Below, piece by piece: positions 25,530 through 35,993 of a stretch of DNA of 64,000 bases. Location of the stretch: the NCBI GenBank assembly GCA_963662155.1, contig OY759261.1, positions 41,276,056 through 41,340,055 on the forward strand, read 5' to 3'. The DNA comes from Lamellibrachia columna (lineage: Eukaryota > Annelida > Polychaeta > Sabellida > Siboglinidae). The stretch's first letter is position 1, and every line of letters begins with the position of its first letter. The notes under the pieces were generated by a model. That model ran no database searches and had not been told where the DNA came from. It worked only from the letters and a program-made list of their open reading frames with translations. Made by a program: the position numbers and the translations under genes.

Positions 25530-26587
25530 GTAAGTCATCAACTCCATTGCAGAAATTCAGTCAATTATTTGATATTGAAGGAATTACGTTTCTAAGTAAT
25601 TAACATATAACATGAATACCGGAGTCGACCTATTAAGCGTACATGCCCTAATTAGTATGCAGTCCCTTTTTAATCAGCAGGATTCATAATTATTGTAAGT
25701 TGACTAGTGTAGAACAACTGAGAAGTGTCGCCATCTGGTGTTAAGTTGTTGCAACCGCTTTTCAATAGTTCTACATTTGTCACCAAATGACACCACTAGT
25801 GTTAAACAGCTACCTTATTGTCTACAGAAACACATTTTATTGTACACTTATGAGAACAGATTCCTTGATATTTTTTCATTGCCCAATTATTTTTCCAGCG
25901 TACTGTAAGCTTATTAGGTTGAATACAGTATGTATTGATTCTACGTATCACAATCTGTAAAGTCACAGGAAACTTCTGCCCATTTTGGAGTAATTGAAAA
26001 ATTCAACAACTACTTTTCGGAGTACGCGACTAACACTGGTATTACTTCACATTACTTTCTGCTGTAAAGAAATTATCCAACTGTGATGTAATTCAGAATC
26101 ATTACTGTTGCTACTTTTCTTGTTGGTGTCTGTGTGAATTGGTTGTGAAACTAATCACACCATGCCAATCTGTAATACAGAACTTAAGAACGGCCATCCC
26201 ATCCCACTGGAATGCACCTTCTGTTTAGAAATAACTTTAATAGCGTCTCCTTTGACAACATGGTCATTTGTTTCTTTACAACGAAGACTCCCATGCAACA
26301 GCTGTTGATGTAAATGACGTGTCAATATCCTCTTTCATCATTTTATCAGTTAGACGATTGAAATCGTTGAATGGTAGCATTATGTTTCTGTTCTTGTCAC
26401 CATAATTATTGGCTGTATCTGCCATGGCAACAATACCTTGTTATAAAACTTGGTGTGATGTAATTGTATCAGTTTGTTAACAGCCAGGTTGCAGCAAAAT
26501 ACACTGTTATTACTTATTCCTATGGATCCATTAAATAATGTCCATGTACATTTGATTGACAATGATACAAATAATCTTTTTTTTTAG

Positions 26588-26629
26588 GACAAGTTGCGGG
26601 CCTTGATTCCCGTTTGACTGGAACTGAAG
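26588..26629 (+). CDS. Coiled-coil mini-exon B10
   Basis: Phase 1-1, tag acceptor, donor gtaagt. Peptide GQVAGLDSRLTGTE; even-unit intron variant follows although residue 4 is Ala. Confidence 0.75.
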
Positions 26630-27175
26630 GTAAGTCAACCAGTCTCTTGCAGAAGTTCAGTCAATACTTTTGTAATATTTTGAAGGTATTGCATTATAAA
26701 ATGGTAAAGTATTACAGGCTTATTAGTTGCAGTATAAAACTTCTACAGTTGATGTATGTGTGAATTGGTGGTGAAAAAAACACGCCAAACAAATCTGTAA
26801 TACTGAATTTAAGAAACCCACGTCAGTGCAATAACCTGAATAGAAATACAGCCAATACAAAGCTGCCACAGTTATTGTCTTAAGAAACAGCTTTAATGTG
26901 CTGGTATTACTTCAACTAAACTTTCAAACAAATTCTATAAATTGTCTGACACTATCTCCCAGTTTTACCATTGAGTACTTTACCATTTACTATAGGGACT
27001 GTTACCATTCTGGTTGCTTTTTCTTCTTTTACAGCCTGATCGTGTAGATATAATTACATCGGTTTTATGATAACCACGACAATGATAAATATATTTAATT
27101 AACGAGATTGATTGACCCCTTTGTAATGTTCATATGTATCTGACTGACACTAATGCAAAAGCTTATTTGTTTCAG

Positions 27176-27217
27176 GGAACGTTCTGAACCTAGATTCCAG
27201 ATTGACTGGTGCCGAAG
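27176..27217 (+). CDS. Coiled-coil mini-exon C10
   Basis: Phase 1-1, acceptor tttgtttcag, donor gtaggtg. Peptide GNVLNLDSRLTGAE, gcc for Ala13. Confidence 0.75.
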
Positions 27218-27998
27218 GTAGGTGAACAACTCCATATCTGAAGTTAAGTCAATGGTTTTATGTTATTTGTAGGTATTATGCTATCAGACATAACTAAATG
27301 GTAAATCAATATATCCTAGCTGTAAGTACATGAACAAGATGATTGATCACAGCAAATTTATGTCCATTTTGCAATATTTAAGAAATACATCAAACACTTT
27401 GATTTGGAGTAGGTGATCTGGTAATGACTAGGCATTATGAGTGTGTGATAGTTGTTTTTACCAAATATTTAGGTATAACAGGTTTATTAATTATAATATC
27501 TCTCTAGTCTGCGTGAAGTGGTGGTGAAACTAACCACGCCACGCAAATATGTAATACAGAATTGAAGTAACCCACATGAGTGCATTATCATGGTTAGAAA
27601 TAGCTCAAATAACATCTTTTGGCAACATGTTCATTTGTTTCAATACATCGAAGACATAGCTACAACAGTTGTCATTTAATGTGTTGGTATTACTAGAGCT
27701 AAAACTTTGTAACAAATGGTATAAATTGCCTGGGACTATCATCCAGTTGTTCCATTTACCACTCATAGAAATTTAAATCATTGATTTGCTAGATTTGTGT
27801 TCTTGGAACCACCTATACAGTCTTTACCCTGAGGATTTTAGTTTCTTCTTATATCGCCTGATTGCCTCAATATAATTGCAACGGTTTCATAGCAAACAGG
27901 ATTTAACTAAGCATATTTTATTAGAAAGACTTATTGGCTCACTAAGTAAAGGATTCAGCTTTTGATTGACACTGATAGAAAATGCATCTTTCTTTCAG

Positions 27999-28040
27999 GA
28001 AACGTTCAGGGCCTTGATTCCCAATTGACTGGTGCAGTAG
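27999..28040 (+). CDS. Coiled-coil mini-exon A11 (Arg to Gln)
   Basis: Phase 1-1, acceptor tttctttcag, donor gtaagt. One base change (cga to caa) turns residue 9 to Gln: GNVQGLDSQLTGAV. It is the only loss of the otherwise invariant Arg in the whole array and sits in the last unit. Confidence 0.72.
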
Positions 28041-29105
28041 GTAAGTCATCAACTCCATTGCAGAAATTCAGTCAATTATTTGATATTATATTGAAGGAAT
28101 TACGTTTCTAAGTAATTAACATATAACATGAATACCGGAGTCGACCTATTAAGCGTACATGCCCTAATTAGCATGCAGTCCCTATTTAATCAGCAGGATC
28201 CATAATTATTGTAAGTTGACTAGTGTGGAACAACTGAGAAGTGTCGCCATCTGGTGTTAAGTTGTTGCACCCGCTTTTCAATAGTTCCACATTTGTCACC
28301 AAATGACACAACTAGTGTTAAACAGCTACCTTATTGTCTACAGAAACACATTTTATTGTACACTTATGAGAACAGATTCCTTGATATTTTTTCATTGCCC
28401 AATTATTTCTCCAGCGTACTGTAGGCTTATTAGGTTGAATACAGTATGTGTTGATTCTACGTATGTTCACAACCTGTAAAGTCACAGGAAACTTCTGCCC
28501 ATTTTGGAGTAATTAAAAAATTCAACAACTACTTTTCGGAGTACGTGACTAACACTGGTATTACTTCACATTACTTTCTGCTGTAAAGAAATTATCCAAC
28601 TGTGATGTAATTCAGAATCATTGCTGTTGCTACTTTTCTAGTTGGTGTCTGTGTAAATTGGTTGTGAAACTAATCACACCATGCCAATCTGTAATACAGA
28701 ACTTAAGAACGGCCATCCCATCCCACTGGAATGCACCTTCTGTTTAGAAGTAACTTTAATAGCATCTCCTATGACAACATGGTCATTTGTTTCTTTACAA
28801 CGAAGACTCCCACGCAACAGCTGTTGATGTAAGTGACGTGTCAATATCCTCTTTCATCATTTTATCAGTTAGACGATTGAAATCGTTGAATGGTAGCATT
28901 ATGTTTCTGTTCTTGTCACCATAATTATGGGCTGTATCTGCCATGGCAACAATACCTTGTTATAAAACTTGGTGTGATGTAATTGTATCAGTTTGTTAAC
29001 AGCCAGGTTGCAGCAAAATACACTGTTATTACTGATTCCTATGGATCCATTAAATAATGTCCATGTACATTTGATTGACAATGATACAAATCATCTTTTT
29101 TTTAG

Positions 29106-29147
29106 GACAAGTTGCGGGCCTTGATTCCCGTTTGACTGGAACTGAAG
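29106..29147 (+). CDS. Coiled-coil mini-exon B11
   Basis: Phase 1-1, tag acceptor, donor gtaagt. Peptide GQVAGLDSRLTGTE; odd-unit intron variant follows. Confidence 0.75.
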
Positions 29148-29478
29148 GTAAGTCAACCAGTCTCTTGCAAAAGATAATTCAATACTTTTGTAATATTTTG
29201 AAGGTATTGCATTATAAAATGGTAAAGTATTACAGGCTTATTAGTTGCAGTATAAAACTTCTACAGTTGATGTATGTGTGAATTGGTGGTGAAAAAAACA
29301 CACCAAACAAATCTGTAATACTGAATTTAAGAAACCCACGTCAGTGCAATAACCTGAATAGAAATACAGCCAATACAAAGCTGCCACAGTTATTGTCTTA
29401 AGAAACAGCTTTAATGTGCTGGTATTACTTCAACTAAACTTTCAAACAAATTCTATAAATTGTCTGACACTATCTCCC

Positions 29479-29752
29479 AGTTTTACCATTGATTACTTTA
29501 CCATTTACTATAGGGACTGTTACAATTCTGGTTGCTTTTTCTTCTTTTACAGCCTGATCGTGTAGATTTAATTACATCGGTTTTATTGTAACTATGACAA
29601 CGATAAATATTTTAAATAGTTTTACCATTGATTACTTTACCATTTACTATAGGGACTGTTACCATTCTGGTTGCTTTTTCTTCTTTTACAGCCTGATCGT
29701 GTAGATTTAATTACATCGGTTTTATTACAACCATGACAACGATAAATATATT
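29479..29752. repeat. Local tandem duplication inside the last array unit
   Basis: A segment of about 135 bp running from the gttttaccattgattacttt motif to the acgataaatat motif occurs twice in a row, with slightly different junctions. All other units have it once. It marks breakdown of the array at its right edge. Confidence 0.85.
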
Positions 29753-29832
29753 TAATTAACGAGATTGATTGACCCCTTTGTGATGTTCACATGTATCTGA
29801 CTGACACTAATGCAAAAGCTTATTTGTTTCAG

Positions 29833-29874
29833 GGAACGTTCTGAACCTAGATTCCAGATTGACTGGTGCCGAAG
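29833..29874 (+). CDS. Coiled-coil mini-exon C11
   Basis: Phase 1-1, acceptor tttgtttcag. Peptide GNVLNLDSRLTGAE, gcc for Ala13. Its donor is gtaagtg rather than the gtaggt of the other C exons. It is the last of the 33 array exons; the intron behind it carries two internal deletions. Confidence 0.75.
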
Positions 29875-29902
29875 GTAAGTGAACAACTCCATATCTGAAG
29901 TT

Positions 29903-30222
29903 TAGTCAATGTAATGACTAGGCATTATGAGTGTGTGCTAGTTGTTTTTACCAAATATTTAGGTATAACAGGTTTATTAATTATAATATCTCTCTAGTCT
30001 GCGTGAAGTGGTGGTGACATCGAAGACATAGCTACAACAGTTGTTGTCATTTAATGTGTTGGTATTACTAGAGCTAAAACTTTGTAACAAATGGTATAAA
30101 TTGCCTGGGACTATCATCCAGTTGTTCCATTTACCACTTATAGAAATTTAAATCATTGATTTGCTAGATTTGTGTTCTTGGAACCACCTATACAGTCTTT
30201 ACCCTGAGGATTTTAGTTTCTT
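29903..30222. other. Deleted remnant of the C-A intron at the array end
   Basis: Compared with other units, the intron after C11 jumps from gtcaatg directly to taatgactaggc, and from gtggtga directly to catcgaagacatagc, losing two blocks of a few hundred bases in total. After about 30222 the homology stops and the D-type block begins. Confidence 0.8.
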
Positions 30223-30295
30223 TCTGATAAAAGTCTCCAAATAATACAATGTCACTCACCGTGTTAACTTTTTTCCACTTGACTCTGGTGAACAG

Positions 30296-30337
30296 AAGAA
30301 CAGAAGAAAGATAAACAGGAAAGGCAGGCTTTGAAAG
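30296..30337 (+). CDS. Charged-helix mini-exon D1 (14 codons, phase 1-1)
   Basis: The acceptor is gtgaacag and the donor gtaagttaac. With the carried-in G it reads EEQKKDKQERQALK. Length, phase and two-heptad size equal the A/B/C exons, but composition is different: mostly Glu, Lys, Arg and Gln, with weak core positions, as in a charged helix that could extend the coil. Several AG pairs are close together (aacagaagaacag); the chosen one is the only one giving 42 bp and the shared phase. Three further D exons exist downstream. Confidence 0.7.
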
Positions 30338-30530
30338 GTAAGTTAACTTACCTTAATTGAAAATGATCAGATTATTGTATAGTATTATTGTCATAAATAT
30401 ATTACTATTATTATACCTATGAATGGCTGTGTTACAAGTTTTTTTTGACACTTGTAAAAATACTGTGCATTTGTTGAATGAATTGCCATACCACTGTTAC
30501 CAGCTTCCATCTGGAAGACAATGAACACAT

Positions 30531-32590
30531 ATGCATAGACAAACTAAATCTTGAGTACTTCGACATCGACCCCAACTCACAGGATATAGACATAAACTGG
30601 ACCTTTTACCGCGAACGTCTGAATACCTTGATTAACAATAACATACCTAGACGATACACAAAAGCTAAAACCCACCTCCCCTGGATAACACGTGAACTAA
30701 TTAGAATGCAGAGAAGACGAAACAAAAGCCACAAAAAGGCAAAGCAAACTGGACTAAACAGTGACTGGGAAAAATTTAAGGAACTCCGAAAGCAAGCTAC
30801 TAAAGCATTAGCAAAATCCTACAAAGACTATGTTAACAACCACATTGGAGACAGCCTGAAAACTAATTCAAAACGATTCTGGTCATTTATTAAGGCAAAT
30901 AAACGAGAAAACATTGGCATCCCCACACTTCGAGTAAACGACCAACCAATAATTAATGATTGAGATAAAGCAAATGCCCTAAACAACCAATTTAGCTCTG
31001 TATTTACCCAAGAAAAGCACCCTATCCCCCTAATAGCCCCCTCTACTTACCCCAACATCCCCCTTCTCGAAATTGGCATAGATGGCGTAATAAATCAGCT
31101 GGAAAATCTAAACCAGAACAAAGCTACAGGCCCAGATGAACTCCCAGCCAGAGTCCTTAAAGAAACTGCAAAGCATATAGCTCCCATCATCACCCAAATT
31201 TTCCAACAATCATACAACACAGGTAAACTTCCTAATGACTGGCTACAAGCATTAGTAACTCCTATACACAAAAAGAGCCATAAATCTGACCCAGCTAACT
31301 ACAGACCCATAACACTAACCTGCATCCTCTGTAAAGTAATGGAACATATCATCCTAAGCAACATGTGGAAACACCTGCACAAACATAACATCATTCTCCA
31401 CTTCCAACACGGATTCCAGTCGGGACTGTCTTGTGAATCTCAACTCATTGAGACAGTCCACGACTGGATGACTGCTATGGACAACAAGACCCAAATTGAC
31501 GCAATCCTGCTTGACTTTGCTAAAGCCTTCGACAAAGTGCCTCACCTATGTCTTCTATCAAAATTGACCTCCTACGGAATCACTGGAAACACTCAAAATT
31601 GGATCAAATCTTTTCTATCCAACCGCAAACAGAGAGTCTCAGTTAACAGTGCCCTGTCGGACATCACAGATGTCACATCTGGTGTCCCACAGGGTTCAGT
31701 TCTAGGACCTGTCCTCTTCTTACTCTACATAAATGACATAAATGGGAACATCAAATCTTCTATATGCCTTTTTGCAGATGATAGTATTATATATCGTAAA
31801 ATTTCTTCCAAAACCGACCACAAAATTCTCCAAACTGACCTAAGCCAACTCCAAACATGGTCAGACAAATGGCAAATGGAATTTAATGTATCTAAATGCG
31901 TCCACCTTCCAATAACAAACAAAACTAAACCCAGCACACACAAGTACTCGCTTTCTGGCCAGCCATTATCCACCGTATCCAGCCACTCATACCTCGGAGT
32001 AAAATTGGATTCCAAATTAACCTGGACAAATCACGTCACTGACATAACTTCAAAATCTTCGAAATGTTTAGGCATGATTAAACGAACTCTTGGCCCATGT
32101 AAACCCGAAGTTAAGCAAACCGCCTACAACATGCTAATCCGGCCAAAACTTGAGTACTCTTCACCCATATGGAATCCCCACACCTTTTCACAAGTTAAAA
32201 GCCTTGAAAGAGTGCAACACTCTGCTGCCAGATTTGTTAAAAATGATTACAGACGGAACACAAATCCAGCAGATCTAATTACTGCCCTTGGATGGCCAAC
32301 CCTCGAACGAAGGCGCATTATCAAACAAGCCACTACCTTCTACAAAATTCTAAACAACATTATTGAGATCACCCCCCTCCAGGCCTACTAACTCGCTCTC
32401 GAACCCGTGGACAATACATAGCCCCCAAGTGTCGTATAAATGCAATGGTCTTTTCATTTTATCCCAGAGCCATTCGCATATGGAATATCATTCCATCAAA
32501 AATTACCAACATAAAAAACCCAAAATCATTTCAAGAAGCTATTATGGAACTCCCTTTCACCACACCTCCTCACCTAAACTGCCTTTAAAA
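30531..32590 (+). pseudogene. Reverse transcriptase ORF2, nearly intact, 5'-truncated
   Basis: One frame runs from the insertion start to 32391 with a single TGA at 30961-30963. Reverse-transcriptase blocks are all present: NYRPITLTCILCKVMEHI near 31300-31345, FQHGFQSGLSC, the catalytic LLDFAKAFDKVPH (31507-31545), SGVPQGSVLGPVLFLLYIND (31678-31737), FADDS (31771-31785), then YLGVKLDSKLTW and the RPKLEYSSPIWNP thumb region. The endonuclease is missing through 5' truncation. A frameshift near 32375 moves the last part (WNIIPSKI, ending near LPFTTPPHLNCL at about 32587) into another frame. Damage is light, so this is a young insertion; it postdates duplication of the D blocks because its sister blocks lack it. 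Confidence 0.85.
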
Positions 32591-32883
32591 CACAGTGCTC
32601 AGCGTAAACTTATCCATGGTGTGGGTATGGAGACTGTCTATGTGTGCATGTGGCAAGGCAGCGACAGTATCCATACACACAACCAACCTATTAAAAATTT
32701 TCGTTAAACATCCTATACATAAAATAAATAAAACTATCAGATAAAAACCATTTCAGCAACATTAATAATACTAGTCTTTTAATCAAATGTACCACCCATA
32801 GCGCATGCGCACAGTCCACCACAAACTCCTGCGTTAGCCCAAGTTTGGGCTGTTTGGAGTAAACCACTTGAGACTTGAGACTT
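30531..32883 (+). mobile_element. 5'-truncated non-LTR retrotransposon (CR1/jockey-like)
   Basis: Comparison with the empty site at 44600-44612 puts the insertion between gaacacat (ending 30530) and ctcttatgc (from 32884). It begins inside the coding region and ends in a 3' tail with a short hairpin (agcccaa/ttgggct, 32836-32851) followed by repeated acttgag units at 32863-32883, as in CR1/L2-type elements whose 3' ends are short tandem repeats rather than poly(A). Confidence 0.85.
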
Positions 32884-32938
32884 CTCTTATGCTTAATTCT
32901 GATATATTCGTCAACAGATAATGTATACGGTTTAACAT

Positions 32939-33386
32939 ATCCACCCTCTATATAGTTACTATATTAACTTGTAACTTGTAATCATGAAGTGAGGTGACAT
33001 AATACGATGACAAACTCTACATTAACAACAGGATCCACCCTCTATGTACTTATTATATTAACTTGTCACTTGTAATCATGAAGTGATGTGATGTAATACA
33101 ATGACACACTCTACATTAACAACAGAGATCCACTCTCTATGTACTTATTATATTAACTTGTAACTTGTAATCATGAAGTGAGGTGACATAATACAATGAC
33201 ACACTCTACATTAACAACAGGATCCACCCTCTATGTACTTATTATATTAACTTGTCACTTGTAATCATGAAGTGAGGTGATGTAATACAATGACACACTC
33301 TACATTAACAACAGAGATCCACCCTCTATGTACTTATTATATTAACTTGTAACTTGTAATCATGAAGTGAGGTGATGTAATTAAAT
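32939..33386. repeat. 94/95-bp minisatellite, five copies
   Basis: Copies begin with atccac-ctctat at 32939, 33033, 33128, 33222 and 33317. Each contains cttgtaatcatgaagtga and ends in acattaacaaca. The ends alternate between aacagg and aacagag. The paralogous sites near 45180 and 49635 have a single copy. Confidence 0.9.
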
Positions 33387-34265
33387 GAAACAATAAAACA
33401 GGGAAATATAGACTATTGAAGGTAGATAATTTGAGTATCCTCAATTCCCAACAGTAACTGTGTATGATTAAAGGCATGCACAATGATTTTTCATTGGCAA
33501 ACTGAATGACTGTTTATGGGACGTTGAGATACTACATGAATTAATATTACCTATGGTTTGTTAAACTGATTGATACAAAACGTGTTACCATAGTGATGTT
33601 TCGTCTCTTAATATTTTTGAAAATGCGCAATATGACAACACAATAAAATATGTTAGTTTTATTACATATGTTCACACCGCCTCCTGCTATAAATGAAACA
33701 CCAATAACTCTTCACATTTGAAGGAATTATAATACAGCAATTTATATATTATTACACTAACTTTGAAGGCATTCTGACAGTATTTCCTCCCGGGTTCCGA
33801 CACCCACTCTCCTCTTTCTACGCACCATCGCCTCCTTGCTCCAGTGGCCACTGATCTACCAATTGACAATGTATTTAGAAAGCCACAAAGGCAGTTATTT
33901 AGAGTTATTTGCTATAATGCTTTTCTTCCTGGCGGACAAAGATGGAAAAAGTAGCCGAATTGTGGCTGAATTGAGTGTGAGCCACTCTCCAGATGGCGTA
34001 ACCATCACTCCATCATCTCTATATTTATATGCTAACCTTGGGGTTTTGTGGTTATTTACTATAGTGCTTTTCTTCCTGTCGGACAGAGATGGTAACAGTG
34101 GCCGAATTGAGTGTGAGCCACTTTCCAGATGAGGTCAGACCAAAGTTGAACTTCCTGTTTAAGTCCTGGTTTTGTTCTTAAGATAAAGTTAAGACATTGC
34201 TCTATTCACATATATGCATCACGTGGCAGTTTAAAAAAGTTTTTACAAAGGTCAGTTAGGTCACT
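33387..34265. other. Non-coding remainder of D block 1
   Basis: No gene is seen. The part 33904-34133 contains a partial tandem duplication (gcttttcttcctg-cggaca-agatgg ... gagtgtgagccact), offset about 149 bp. This region aligns with 50217-50541. After 34165 the paralogy stops. Confidence 0.6.
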
Positions 34266-34271
34266 GACCTT

Positions 34272-34398
34272 GACCTGATAAGACCAAATGGAGTAAACTC
34301 CGATTTTGATCAAATGTTATTGTTATCTTTATGACATTATGTTAACAAGTTTCATAAAAAAATTACAATGGGACCATCGTAAGTTCTTGAGATACAAC
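34272..34398. repeat. Left terminal inverted repeat of a DNA transposon
   Basis: From gacctgata to gagatacaac. Its inverse is found, imperfectly, at 35994-36126: the outer parts (gacctgata...gagtaaactc) and the inner parts (aagttcttgagatacaac) match best. Confidence 0.75.
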
Positions 34399-34604
34399 AA
34401 ATTAAAGTTGGGACAGCACTTGGTAACACTCACGCTTTAACAAGTGCAGGTGAGAAAAGAATAGGCCAATTGAAATTACACCATATTGTAACAATGACAG
34501 ATGTATTTGGAAGACCAAGAACCAACATACAAATAATCACCCAGAGATGTGAACGTTTGTAACGTGTGAATATTTATACAAATACTTATACAATGTGTGA
34601 CTAG

Positions 34605-35803
34605 TACGTCAGGGTTCCTGGGATAAATTAATGACGGTGCTGGTCTGCATGGATGAAAGAAGCTGATTGTTACTTCCTCTGTATCAGCACTAGTGTCCAG
34701 TACACACCCCAGCCACCCCTGGCCATCATATCTGCATGTGACAAACCCTGTGATGTCATCAAAGCAGATGTCATCCTTGAGCACCGAGATTTGTGCCTTG
34801 GACATTGACAAGGCTGTTGAGTAGGAGCGAAGTGTGAGTGAAGACTGTGAGTGCTTACTGCACTTCATCTACCATTTCTCTTTCCATCAGTGCATTCATT
34901 TGTTCTTTGAAAGTGGATATCTTGGGACACTGTGCACATTCTCCCATGTGACATTTAGGAAGAGAAGGATTACATGTCATCTGAGTCAGGCCTTGCTTGT
35001 GGGACTCCAGTGGGATATCCTCCAATGTCACACGACAAAGCTTGGCACCTATCCACATCAACTTGACATTCTGATGCACAGTACACACAGACTGCATGTG
35101 TGCCACTAGCTCCTACAAGAACACATTCCTTCAGATGGAGATCTGCAAACTGGGAAAATCCAACTCGTACTTCTGCGTGCTTTGTTTTGAATGATTCATA
35201 TGCCTCTCTGAGGTTACAGAGAATAAGGTGCTTCTGTATTTTAATTTGCTTCTCCTCCATTTTCTCTGACACAAAATCTTTCATCCCTGGCATCACATGA
35301 CTAACTTCATCAGATATGTACCACTCTTTGACTTGTTCAACTGCTCTTTGAGTCAGAGTTCTCCCTGATAGTTTTGGGTTGGGTGGGTTTCGGGTTGCTA
35401 GGATTCCCTTTTCGTTGCTCGCCTAACCATGTCATCAGTGGCACCAAATTCTTCCAAGATCTTTTGTCTTGCCCAACTGTTTCTTCTTAATTGATGCATG
35501 GAATGCATCTTTTAGTTGCTGCATGATTTCAGATTCACCAGTCTGATTTGATGAAGTGTCACTTACTTCTACATTCATGGCTTGTAGTCTCTGCTTGATG
35601 GCTGTTCCAACCCACTTCACTTTTACTTTGGCATATTGTTTTGACCGTTGCAGTCTCTGTTTCTTAAATGGAGATATTCCTAGTGGTGATATTGATGTCT
35701 TTAGTGTGGAGATGTTATCTTCCAATTCCTCTACTACACCAACTGTACTTGGACCAGCCACTTCCTGAGTTTTAGATGAACTGCGTGTTGTTGGTCCAGC
35801 CAT
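34605..35803 (-). pseudogene. Broken transposon-associated protein of an uncharacterised invertebrate family
   Basis: Pieces in order on the minus strand: a start MAGPTTRSSSKTQEVAG at 35803; basic, possibly DNA-binding stretch SPFKKQRLQRSKQYAKVKVK; after a frameshift near 35460, KILEEFGATDDMVRRATK, which looks like a helix-turn-helix; then SDEVSHVMPGMKDFVSEKM and LILCNLREAYESFKTKHAEV near 35310-35190; another frame gives VCTVHQNVKLMWIGAKL and a Cys pattern MTCNPSLPKCHMGECAQCP near 35090-34900; and a last piece GFVTCRYDGQGWLGCVLDTS near 34700. From memory of similar predicted proteins in corals, molluscs and deuterostomes, a long middle part is missing here. Function unknown; a transposition protein is the likely role given the inverted repeats around it. 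Confidence 0.5.
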
Positions 35804-35993
35804 CACATGGAAGAGACACTGCATTTGAAAAAAACCCAGACAAAAACAGATGATCAAAGTACATTGTGTTATTAGACCCAAATCAAAATAAATTTCACCA
35901 ATTATAGATAATGCACACAACATTGAGGGTATCTGGTTAAATTAGACTGCAGAACCTAAATTTGCATGAACATTGCCTCCATCCTAACTTCAA

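Larger units (their letters stand above)
2844..30222 (+). repeat. Tandem array of eleven ~2.5-kb units, each with three 42-bp coiled-coil exons
   Basis: Units start at the A exons: 2844, 5341, 7840, 10360, 12880, 15406, 17926, 20444, 22969, 25488, 27999. Spacings are 2497, 2499, 2520, 2520, 2526, 2520, 2518, 2525, 2519 and 2511 bp. Within a unit the order is A, then B about 1.1 kb later, then C about 0.6 kb later, then about 0.8 kb to the next A. The three intron types are themselves related: each carries a gtgaattggt...gtgaaa motif followed by a tgtaata-c-gaa-ttaag motif, so the 2.5-kb unit looks like a triplicated one-exon ancestor of about 0.8 kb. Units differ by scattered substitutions and small indels. 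From unit 2 onwards the bases just after exon B alternate strictly (gaagttcag or gaatttcag in even units, aaaagataa in odd ones), which points to later doubling of a two-unit block of about 5 kb. The right end (29900-30222) is deleted in places. Confidence 0.95.
30225..34165. repeat. D-exon paralogous block 1 (interrupted by a retroelement)
   Basis: From the gtctccaaataatac motif at about 30228 the sequence parallels 44305-45760 and 48995-50541, including the D exon, the inner atgattaaaggcatgc region and the stretch ending cagatgaggtcagacc. The retroelement 30531-32883 splits this copy. Confidence 0.8.

Noticed and set aside
2844..30222. CRISPR-like regular repetition
   Set aside because: Repeats are kilobases long, have no unique spacers, and the DNA is eukaryotic.
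30478..30530. ATG at 30478 as the start of the retroelement protein
   Set aside because: The empty site at 44600 shows that bases up to 30530 belong to the host intron; the frame before 30531 is chance.
33687..33869. Short minus-strand frame MSIGRSVATGARRRW...
   Set aside because: Not kept in the two paralogous blocks and without any domain.
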